Assembly: GCA_003020925.1 (NCBI GenBank)
Contig: PXRT01000009.1
Span: 9,317-47,969 of the forward strand
Direction: 5' to 3'
From: Halobacteriales archaeon QS_6_64_34
GTDB taxonomy: Archaea; Halobacteriota; Halobacteria; Halobacteriales; Haloarculaceae
Length of the DNA stretch: 38,653 nt
Shown here: positions 26,219-32,847 of the stretch, one piece after another
Numbering within the stretch: position 1 is the stretch's first letter
Layout: each line of letters opens with the position of its first letter
Program-made: the position numbers and the translations under genes
Notes under the pieces: model-generated
Database searches by the model: none
What the model was told of the DNA's origin: nothing
The model's input: only the letters and a program-made list of their open reading frames with translations

Positions 26219-26791
26219 GTGCAAACAACAGCAGCGGAGGAAACGACTGTTCTGGTCGTCGACGACGAACGGGACGTGGCCGAGCTGTATTCGGCGTGGC
26301 TCGGAACGGAACACGACGTTCGGAGTGCCCACGACGGGCACGAGGCACTGGACCTCGTTGACGGCGTCGACGTGGTGTTTCTGGACCGGCAGATGCCGGG
26401 GATGTCCGGCGACGAAGTGCTCGACGAAATCGACGCACGCGGGCTCGATTGCCGCGTCGTGATGGTCACGGCGGTCGACCCCGACTTCGACATCATCGAG
26501 ATGCCCTTCGACGACTACCTGACGAAGCCGGTGGGTCGGAGCGACCTTCTGGAGATGGTCGAGACGATGCGGACCCGCGACTCCTACGACGAGCACCTCC
26601 AGGAGTACTTCTCGATGGCCGCCAAGAAAGCCGCCCTCGAATCCGAAAAGAACCCGGTCGAACTCGACGCCCACGAGGAGTACCGCGAGGTGAGCGAGCG
26701 GGTCGAGGCCCTCCGCGAGGAGGCCGACACCGCCGCCACTGAAATCGACGATTTCGAAGCGGCCTTCAGGGATTTCCCCGGCGGTAGCTGA
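26219..26791 (+). CDS. response regulator with receiver and HalX domain
   Basis: This 190-aa protein starts at GTG 26219. Residues 10-120 are a CheY-like receiver: acidic pocket VLVVDDERD, phosphoacceptor D56 in VVFLDRQMPGMSG, and conserved lysine in DYLTKPVG. Residues about 125-185 form the HalX domain, a haloarchaeal helical/coiled-coil output with many Glu (EEYREVSERVEALREEADTAATEI). There is no DNA-binding helix-turn-helix, so the output is probably protein-protein. It is an orphan: no histidine kinase is adjacent. The nearest kinases in this window are at 14807 and 32822. Confidence 0.9.
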   Translation: MQTTAAEETTVLVVDDERDVAELYSAWLGTEHDVRSAHDGHEALDLVDGVDVVFLDRQMPGMSGDEVLDEIDARGLDCRVVMVTAVDPDFDIIEMPFDDYLTKPVGRSDLLEMVETMRTRDSYDEHLQEYFSMAAKKAALESEKNPVELDAHEEYREVSERVEALREEADTAATEIDDFEAAFRDFPGGS

Positions 26792-26872
26792 TACGGTCGG
26801 TTGTGGATTATTTTCGGCGAACATCGACCCCGGGGTCGACCTTGACCGGTAAATTGCTACAACCGACCGTAT
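26791..26872. repeat. 82-bp cruciform element between convergent genes
   Basis: The outer arms ATACGGTCGGTTGT (26791-26804) and ACAACCGACCGTAT (26859-26872) are perfectly complementary over 14 bp. The centre holds a perfect 16-bp palindrome, TCGACCCCGGGGTCGA (26824-26839), and partial complementarity between. The left arm overlaps the last base of the response regulator stop codon; the alcohol dehydrogenase gene ends 31 bp beyond the right arm. It could be a bidirectional terminator, a palindromic repeat unit or a tiny MITE. Non-coding. Confidence 0.6.
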
Positions 26873-26903
26873 GAGTCAGTGGGTCGTCGGCGCCCCGCGC
26901 CGG

Positions 26904-27944
26904 TTACAGTTCTACGAGCACTTTGATAGCCTCCCGCTCGTCCATCGCACTGTACCCCTCGGGAACGCCCTCCAGGTCGACGGTCTTTGTGAAGATGGGC
27001 GACGGGTCGAGAGTCCCCTGTAACACGTCGGCGAGCAGCTCGTCGGCGTAGGCCCGGACCGGCGCGACCCCACCCCGGAGGGTGCGGTTCTCCCGGAACA
27101 GTCCGAAGACGTCCAGTCCCGTCTCGTCGACGCCGTGGGGGACGCCGACGTAGCCGACGGTGCCGCCGGGTCGACAGACCTCGATGGCGGTGTCCATCGC
27201 CGAGGCGGCGCCAACGCATTCGAGGACGTGGTTCGCGCCGCCGTAGGTCAGTTCCGTCGCTCGCTCGATTGCCGCCTCGCCGCGAGCGGCGACGGTCTCT
27301 GTCGCGCCGAACTGCTCGGCGATGTCGAGGCGGTCCTCGTGGTGGCCCATCGCGACGATGCGTTTGGCGCCCAGCCGCCGGGCCGCCAGCACGCCACAGA
27401 GCCCGACCGCGCCGTCGCCGACGACGATACAGGTGTCGCCCTCGCCGACGCCCGCACTGACTGCGGCGTGGTGGCCCGTTCCCAGCACGTCGGTCAGGGG
27501 TAAAATCGAGCGGAGCGTCTCCTCGTCGTCGGCGTATCGGTCGGGCACCCTGACGAGCGTCCCGTCGGCCTGTCGCGCCCGGATGTACTCGCCCTGACAG
27601 CCGCCGTTCTCGCCGCCCCAGGAGTCGCCGTTGACACAGGAGGTGTACAGGCCCTTCCGACAGAACTCACAGTGGCCACAGCTGATGACGAACGGCGCGA
27701 AGACGCGGTCGCCGGGTTCGACCGAGGTGACGTCATCACCCATCTCCTCGACGATACCCATCGGTTCGTGGCCGACGCGGGAGCCGTCCTCGCGGTCGCT
27801 CTGGCCGCGGTAGAACCACAGGTCCGAGCCACAGATGGCCGTATGCGTGACGCGGACGATTGCGTCTGTCGGTGCCTCAAGCGTGGGTCGCGGGACCTCC
27901 TCGATGGTGATGTCGCCGGGACCGTTGTAGATTGCCGCGCGCAT
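26904..27944 (-). CDS. zinc-dependent alcohol dehydrogenase family protein
   Basis: This 346-aa medium-chain dehydrogenase has catalytic-zinc ligands C38 (AICGSDLWFYRG), H59 and E60 (GHEPMG), and four structural-zinc cysteines C89, C92, C95 and C103. The nucleotide-binding motif is VVGDGAVGLCGVLAARR at about 165-180. SWGGENGGCQGEYIRA near 110 is typical of the haloarchaeal/actinobacterial subfamily. Substrate is unknown; such enzymes oxidise alcohols or reduce aldehydes with NAD(P)(H). The start at 27944 begins MRAAIYNGPGDITIEE; longer frames are not protein-like. It is divergent from the NTF2-like gene at 28018. Confidence 0.9.
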   Translation of the reverse strand: MRAAIYNGPGDITIEEVPRPTLEAPTDAIVRVTHTAICGSDLWFYRGQSDREDGSRVGHEPMGIVEEMGDDVTSVEPGDRVFAPFVISCGHCEFCRKGLYTSCVNGDSWGGENGGCQGEYIRARQADGTLVRVPDRYADDEETLRSILPLTDVLGTGHHAAVSAGVGEGDTCIVVGDGAVGLCGVLAARRLGAKRIVAMGHHEDRLDIAEQFGATETVAARGEAAIERATELTYGGANHVLECVGAASAMDTAIEVCRPGGTVGYVGVPHGVDETGLDVFGLFRENRTLRGGVAPVRAYADELLADVLQGTLDPSPIFTKTVDLEGVPEGYSAMDEREAIKVLVEL

Positions 27945-28017
27945 GGGGGTGCCTTCGACGCGCGGCGTGAAATCCGTTCGCCCACAGGGGTAAGTTCCTC
28001 CAGTCGAATCCCCTACT

Positions 28018-28398
28018 ATGGACGCCCGGGCCACCATCCTCGAATACTACGACTCGCTGCGACACGGGGCACCGCTGGATACCTTCGTCGCCGAGGACCG
28101 AACGGCGGACGACGCCATCGTCAAGTTCGGCATCTCCGAGCGGCTGGTCGGCGCTGACAACGTCCAGGCGGGCCTGCGCGACCAGACCGCCTCGACGAGC
28201 GACTGGACCGTCGACAGCCGCGACCTGCGTGTCACCCAGCGGGACTCCGTCGCCTGGTTCAGCGACGACGTCAGGCTGGCCTGGGAGGAAGGGGACCAAC
28301 ACCACGAGTTCGACACCCGCTGGAGCGGGACCCTGGAACGGCGCGACGGTGACTGGTCGTTCGTCGGGCTGCACGTCTCCGTCGCGACGGAGTTCTGA
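28018..28398 (+). CDS. NTF2-like (SnoaL-type) small protein
   Basis: This 126-aa protein starts MDARATILEYYDSLRHGAPLDTFVA, the first helices of the NTF2/SnoaL cone fold. Central strands follow (DSVAWFSDDVRLAW), and it ends RWSGTLERRDGDWSFVGLHVS, a pattern shared by SnoaL_3-like proteins (strand, turn with RDGDW, strand). The fold covers enzymes and ligand-binding proteins; no specific catalytic site is visible. It is divergent from the zinc dehydrogenase with a 73-bp spacer, so the two could be co-regulated. Confidence 0.75.
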   Translation: MDARATILEYYDSLRHGAPLDTFVAEDRTADDAIVKFGISERLVGADNVQAGLRDQTASTSDWTVDSRDLRVTQRDSVAWFSDDVRLAWEEGDQHHEFDTRWSGTLERRDGDWSFVGLHVSVATEF

Positions 28399-28513
28399 GT
28401 CCCGACGGCCGCGTATTCAGTGGGGATTAGGATACGTTTACTCCTGCCGTCTCGAAAAATAGAGTGGCTAACTTTCTGGGGTGTCCACCCACGTAAATTC
28501 AGGTTCAGTAACT

Positions 28514-30238
28514 ATGACAGAAAGACAAAACAACATGGCGGACCGTCGAGACGTGCTCCGGACCGGTGCAGCCCTGGGTGGTGGCTTGCTTGCGAGCGCG
28601 TTCGTGGGTGGGACCGCTGCCAGCACAAACGACACCGATAGCCAGAGCAACATCGTCGGGTACATGAGCCGCTCGTCGTACTACTCGCTCACGGGGGCGG
28701 ACGACGTCGACTGTGTCCCCGACGAGGCCGGATGGGGCGGCACCTTCTACGTCAAAGGGGTCGCAGAAGACGGCGACGGCGAGACCGGCGTCTCGGTCGA
28801 GGTCCCGAGCCGGTCGCCCAGCGACGGGATGTACGAGCGGTGCCAGGCCTACACCGTCACCGCGAACGAACACGTAGAGCTCACGGGCGGCCCGAGCGGC
28901 CACGGCCCCTGGGAAGACCCGTGTGGGACCTGGGTGTTCCCCGCAGCTGACGAGACCCTGGAGCCGGCGGCTGTCTATCGGGTCTCGAACGTCTACGACA
29001 CCAAGCCGGTGGACGCCTTCCACGAGGACGTCACCGCGACCGACAGCGACGGCAACGAAATCGGCTCACCGATGGACCTCATCTGTGTCACGTTCGAACA
29101 GGCCTCGCCCGCCGAGCAGTGGACACAGAGCGAGAAGGTGACCGACTGTGGCAGCTCGGTCGCGGTCGACGGCACGACGGCCGTTCTCGGTCCCGCTGGT
29201 GAGGGCGCGGCCTGTATCATGACCAGCACCGCCGACGGGTGGACACAGGAAGCCACGCTCGGCGACGGGAACGACATCGACGGCGGCCCGGTGTTCGACG
29301 GCGACACCGTCCTCCTCGCCGGGCCTCGTGATGGTGACACCGACAACAGGTCAGTGCTCGTCTACGCCCAGACCGACGGAAGCTGGGAAAGACAGACGAC
29401 GCTGCTGCCCGACGACCTCGACGAGAACGCGCGTTTCGGCGGGTCCTACGATGTCGATGGCGATACACTCGCCGTCGGTGCACCCGAAGACCCGGGTGAC
29501 AACGAGGACAACAGGGGTGCAGTCTACGTCTACGAACGCGACGGCGGGGAGTGGACGCTGGAAACGACGCTCGAAGACGGTCGTGAGGTAGACGACACCG
29601 CCGACGGACTGGGCGCCAGCGTCGCAGTCGACGGCGACACCATCCTCGCCGGGGCACCGTACGCGAGTTACTACGACTTCGGCTTCTCCAGCGTCGGCGG
29701 GGCACTCGTGTTCACCCGCTCGGACGGCGAGTGGACCCAGGAGACGTTCCTCCGGTCCGGCAACCCGAACCACAAGGACGGACAGGGGTCCATCGTGGCG
29801 CTGGACGGGGACACCGCTGTCCTCGCGAACCCGAGGGCGCCCAGCGAGTCCAACGGCGTGTTCGCCGGGGCAGCCTGGGTTTTCACCCGCGAGGGGTCCG
29901 AGTGGCACCACCAGCAGAAAGTCACGCCGGAGGGCTGGGGACGGAACACCTTCTTCGCCCCGGCTATCGACCTCGAGGGCGACACGCTGCTGGTCGGGTC
30001 GAGTACGACGAACTACAGCAGCGACGACAGGAGCGGTGTGGCGTACGTCTTCACCCGCGACGATTCGACGTGGAATCAGCAGGTTCGGCTCACCGCCGCC
30101 GACCGCAGCTCCGAGGACCGGTTCGGAGCCCGGTTCGGGAGTTCGGTGGCCCTGGAAGGTGAACTCGCGTTCATCGGTGCCCCCTATGACGAGAATCCCG
30201 ACGACAGCGACGGGTCGGTGTACGTCTTCGAGCAGTGA
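28514..30238 (+). CDS. Tat-exported protein with seven propeller-type (FG-GAP-like) repeats
   Basis: From ATG 28514 this is a 574-aa protein. The N-terminus ADRRDVLRTGAALGGGLLASAF is a Tat signal with twin Arg, and AAS suits signal-peptidase cleavage. Residues about 40-200 form a domain with Cys residues. Seven similar strands follow: SVAVDGTTAVLG, VFDGDTVLLAG, YDVDGDTLAVGAP, SVAVDGDTILAGAP, IVALDGDTAVLANP, AIDLEGDTLLVGS and SVALEGELAFIGAP, often followed by a V[FY]xRxxxxW strand. Seven units suggest a seven-bladed beta-propeller of the FG-GAP type. It is probably an extracellular surface protein. The frame is open to GTG 28481, but the ATG at 28514 or 28535 gives a more normal Tat signal. 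Confidence 0.78.
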   Translation: MTERQNNMADRRDVLRTGAALGGGLLASAFVGGTAASTNDTDSQSNIVGYMSRSSYYSLTGADDVDCVPDEAGWGGTFYVKGVAEDGDGETGVSVEVPSRSPSDGMYERCQAYTVTANEHVELTGGPSGHGPWEDPCGTWVFPAADETLEPAAVYRVSNVYDTKPVDAFHEDVTATDSDGNEIGSPMDLICVTFEQASPAEQWTQSEKVTDCGSSVAVDGTTAVLGPAGEGAACIMTSTADGWTQEATLGDGNDIDGGPVFDGDTVLLAGPRDGDTDNRSVLVYAQTDGSWERQTTLLPDDLDENARFGGSYDVDGDTLAVGAPEDPGDNEDNRGAVYVYERDGGEWTLETTLEDGREVDDTADGLGASVAVDGDTILAGAPYASYYDFGFSSVGGALVFTRSDGEWTQETFLRSGNPNHKDGQGSIVALDGDTAVLANPRAPSESNGVFAGAAWVFTREGSEWHHQQKVTPEGWGRNTFFAPAIDLEGDTLLVGSSTTNYSSDDRSGVAYVFTRDDSTWNQQVRLTAADRSSEDRFGARFGSSVALEGELAFIGAPYDENPDDSDGSVYVFEQ

Positions 30239-30296
30239 GCCGATGAATCACCTCGGCAATCGACGTCGCTCGCCGATGTTCGAAGCGGTGTGAGAA

Positions 30297-30390
30297 TGCC
30301 CGGGGAGGGCTCCGAACCCTCGATCTCCGCATAACCCAGGTCCGGGGTGTGACGAGCACCCCACGGGTCATGCCGGTGTGGTACCGCATG
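30297..30390 (-). other. tRNA-3'-half-like structured sequence
   Basis: On the minus strand, GCGGAGATC is followed by GAGGG-TTCGGAG-CCCTC, a T-arm shape, then CCCGGGC and A, like a 3' acceptor strand ending at 30297. No matching 5' GCCCGGG or D-arm exists upstream, and the T-loop has G at position 58, so it is not a normal complete tRNA. Directly 5' of it is a strong hairpin: CATGACCC (30372-30365) pairs with GGGTTATG (30337-30330), and inside it GGGGTG with CACCCC (loop of 7). ATGCGG is directly repeated at 30332-30327 and 30389-30384. Could be a tRNA relic, an attachment-site remnant or an unusual RNA. Confidence 0.35.
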
Positions 30391-30486
30391 AGTCACTCGC
30401 CGTATTGAAGGTTCTCATCTCCCCGGAGACTGTGGCGTCCTCACACGGTCGGGGGATTTAAGCCACCGCACTGGCATGGGTCCTGC

Positions 30487-31422
30487 ATGGATATTCCTGA
30501 CCTCGTCCGGCAGGAACTCGGGGACGAGGAGATACGGGCCGGCGTCACGCTCGGCGACGAAGACGCGGTCTGTTTCACACCGACACGAACGCTCGTCTAC
30601 CGTGGCGACGGCCTGTTGAGCGACGAGAAAGTCGAGACCTACCCCTGCGACTTCGAACGCCTGACCATCTCGGAAGGCCGTCGGAAGACGAAGTTCACGA
30701 TGGTCTACACCGACGGGAAACGCGACTTTGGCGTCCCCGGGAGCCGCGCCGACGCCGTCCTCGAGCAGTTGTTGGAGGGGAACCTCCGGAGTTCGAACGC
30801 CATCGACGCCGATGAAAGTGTCACCGGCGCCTTCCGCTTTAGCGAACTCACGCTCGTCGTCACCGAGAGACGCCTGCTGAAACATCTCGGCAGCGTCACC
30901 TGGGACAACGACTTCGAGTCGTATGGATTCGACGCCGTCACCGGGCTGGAGTTCGAGAAGGGGTCGGTCGCAACGGCTATCGTCCTCGCCGTCGACGACC
31001 GCCGCGAGCGAATCAAAGCGCCCAGCGACCAGGCCCCAGCGGTTCGCAAGACGCTCCAGGAGGGGCTCTTTGCGTTCCACGAGGTGTCGTCGCTGGCCGA
31101 CCTCAACGCCAAGGTGGCCGCCGAGCCCGACGACGAGCCCGACGACGAGAAGGCCGGGCTCGGCCTGGAGAGCGGTATCGACCCGCTGGTGAGCGACGAC
31201 GATGCGGACGACACCGGTGTGGAGACAGTCGAGACCGCGACGACGGAGTCAGGCGCCCAGACCGTCGCGCCGTCGACCGACAGCGACGCTGACGGCGACA
31301 TCGCCGCCCTCGAACAGCAGGTCGCCGACCTCACCGCAGCCATCGAGCGCCAGAACGAACGCATCGAGGCCCAAGAAGAGACCATCCAGACGCTCATCGA
31401 GGAACTGCGACAGGGCCGCTAG
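30487..31422 (+). CDS. haloarchaeal PH-like / coiled-coil protein
   Basis: This 311-aa acidic soluble protein starts MDIPDLVRQELGDEEIRAGVTLGDEDAVCFTPTR. Two similar strand-rich units resemble PH-like folds: about 25-100 (RTLVYRGDGLLSDEKVETY) and about 110-190 (SELTLVVTERRLLKHLG, then FDAVTGLEFEKGSVAT). A low-complexity acidic linker (about 205-260) leads to a C-terminal coiled coil (ALEQQVADLTAAIERQNERIE). It belongs to a haloarchaea-specific group (I think DUF7115, not certain). GGATTTAAG around 30456-30462 lies about 24 bp upstream. Function unknown; the layout suggests a scaffold or oligomeric protein. Confidence 0.78.
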   Translation: MDIPDLVRQELGDEEIRAGVTLGDEDAVCFTPTRTLVYRGDGLLSDEKVETYPCDFERLTISEGRRKTKFTMVYTDGKRDFGVPGSRADAVLEQLLEGNLRSSNAIDADESVTGAFRFSELTLVVTERRLLKHLGSVTWDNDFESYGFDAVTGLEFEKGSVATAIVLAVDDRRERIKAPSDQAPAVRKTLQEGLFAFHEVSSLADLNAKVAAEPDDEPDDEKAGLGLESGIDPLVSDDDADDTGVETVETATTESGAQTVAPSTDSDADGDIAALEQQVADLTAAIERQNERIEAQEETIQTLIEELRQGR

Positions 31423-31464
31423 GCGGTCGGAATATTCCACGACCGTCGGGAACGGGCTCTCTCG

Positions 31465-31842
31465 CTACGCTCTCCCCAGTACTTTCCGAACACACGTCGA
31501 GCCGAAGGGACCGAGTTCGCCGCTGTCGAACTGGACGAAGTGACCGGTGGTGATGCTGGCGCCACAGCGCTTACAGTCGAACTCGCCGTCCCGGACCACC
31601 ACGTCGCCCTCGAAACTGACGTAGGTGCCCCCGGAGGTGGGGCGGACGAGACCGTCCTCGCGGTCGATGACGCCACGCATCGCCGCCGTGTCGAGGATTT
31701 CACGCTGGAGGCCGGGGTTCGTGGTCACCGTCTCGATGCGGTCAATCGCCTCGGCGACCGACAGCGACTCCGCTTCCAGATGGGCTAGCAGTTCGACCCC
31801 GAGTGCTACGGGGTCGCGCTCGTCGTCGGGCACACCAGCCAC
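31465..31842 (-). CDS. DUF5830 family zinc-finger-like protein
   Basis: This 125-aa protein starts at GTG 31842 (AGVPDDERDPVALGVELLAHLEAESL). The first half is helical, like a small HTH (SVAEAIDRIETVTTNPGLQREIL). The second half has a CKRCGASIT knuckle and a later GSTCVRKV, forming a probable zinc site with three cysteines and perhaps H in TTGHFVQF. This matches DUF5830, haloarchaeal proteins of unknown function, possibly nucleic-acid binding. It converges with the gene ending at 31422. Confidence 0.78.
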   Translation of the reverse strand: MAGVPDDERDPVALGVELLAHLEAESLSVAEAIDRIETVTTNPGLQREILDTAAMRGVIDREDGLVRPTSGGTYVSFEGDVVVRDGEFDCKRCGASITTGHFVQFDSGELGPFGSTCVRKVLGRA

Positions 31843-32009
31843 GACGAGTGCGACCGGATTAGTGGTTATCGGCCAGCACCTGAGTATGACGTTTGTTCAT
31901 AGATATCGGCGTATATACCGATAATAAGTTAATTTTCCGGTTCAATCGTTACATACGTTTCAATTTCTGAACAAGACTTATACAATCTGAGCCCCTACGT
32001 TTGATTGCA

Positions 32010-32110
32010 ATGACCTACACACCAAAGAACTCGCGTCGGAGCTTCGCTCCCAGGGTATCACCCTCCGAGAGGAGGACCAGGCCGACGTGGGACAGACGAC
32101 GCGCAACTGA
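32010..32110 (+). pseudogene. relic of a small gene, frameshifted at its start
   Basis: After a TATA-like CTTATAC and the ATG at 32010, the frame shifted by 2 nt gives 32 residues that read like protein, DLHTKELASELRSQGITLRE..., ending RN-TGA at 32110. The ATG's own frame is not protein-like, and the good frame has no start codon after TGA at 31988-31990. So a small gene has probably lost one or two bases just after its start. Surrounding DNA is AT-rich. Family not recognised. The remainder of the 342-bp gap (31843-32184) shows no other gene. Confidence 0.35.
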
Positions 32111-32124
32111 CGTCCTCCGACCAC

Positions 32125-32135
32125 TTTTTATATTT
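32125..32135 (+). promoter_or_regulatory. TATA box upstream of the VTT-domain gene
   Basis: TTTTTATATTT is the strongest AT box nearby. The ATG lies at 32185, so the mRNA would have a leader of roughly 25 nt rather than be leaderless. Confidence 0.5.
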
Positions 32136-32184
32136 CGCGGGTGACCACAAGAGGTTTGACGGCTGCCCGCACTCACACGTGTAG

Positions 32185-32847
32185 ATGGACCGCCTCGCGA
32201 AGCGACAGCTGCTCGGCTCGGCCGCCCTCGTGGTCACCGTGGCCGCCGTCGCGGTCGTGTTCTCCCCGGCCACGCTCATCCGCGAGGCCATGCACCTGGC
32301 CGACCATCCCGTCTATCTGGCGGGGGTCATCGTCACGCTGTATCTCGTCCGCCCCTTCTTTGCGTGGCCGACGATGCCGCTTTCTGCCTTCGTGGGTTTC
32401 GTGCTTGGTATCGGCTACGGGATTCCGGTCGCGCTGATGGGCGCGCTGGTGACCTGTCTCATCCCCTATCGGTTCGCCGAGCGAGCGGGCGAGCAGGGCG
32501 GGATGTTCGGCTGGCTCGGCGAGTCGGGCCAGCGCATCATCGAGGTGACCGGCGAGACGCGCGGCGTGCTGGCGGCCCGGCTCTCGCCGGTACCGGCCGA
32601 CCCCGTCTCGTATGGCGCCGGCTTCGCCGGCGTCTCGACCCGCGCGTTCGTCGTCGGCACCTTCGTCGGCGAGATTCCGTGGGTCGTCGTCGAGGTCATC
32701 GCCGGCGCGTCGATGCGGTCGCTGACGCTGCAGGGGCTCTCTATCGAGGCGCTCCCGCAGCTGCTCGTTCTCTTTGGCGCGCTGGCGATACTGGTGCTTG
32801 CCGGCCCCACGTACCGGCATTTCAACGGTCGGCTCGACTCGTCGTGA
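32185..32847 (+). CDS. TVP38/TMEM64 (DedA-like, VTT domain) membrane protein
   Basis: This 220-aa protein has four to six hydrophobic segments. The VTT/SNARE-associated signature is visible: PTMPLSAFVGFVLGIGYGIPVALMGALVTCLIPY, a later re-entrant segment with ARLSPVPADPVSYGAGFAGVSTRAFVVGTFVGEIPWVVVEV, containing the loop proline/glycine pattern typical of DedA-type proteins. These proteins are thought to move or scramble lipids; the substrate is unknown here. The stop codon at 32847 lies inside the 3' end of the convergent histidine kinase gene (26-bp overlap). Confidence 0.85.
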   Translation: MDRLAKRQLLGSAALVVTVAAVAVVFSPATLIREAMHLADHPVYLAGVIVTLYLVRPFFAWPTMPLSAFVGFVLGIGYGIPVALMGALVTCLIPYRFAERAGEQGGMFGWLGESGQRIIEVTGETRGVLAARLSPVPADPVSYGAGFAGVSTRAFVVGTFVGEIPWVVVEVIAGASMRSLTLQGLSIEALPQLLVLFGALAILVLAGPTYRHFNGRLDSS

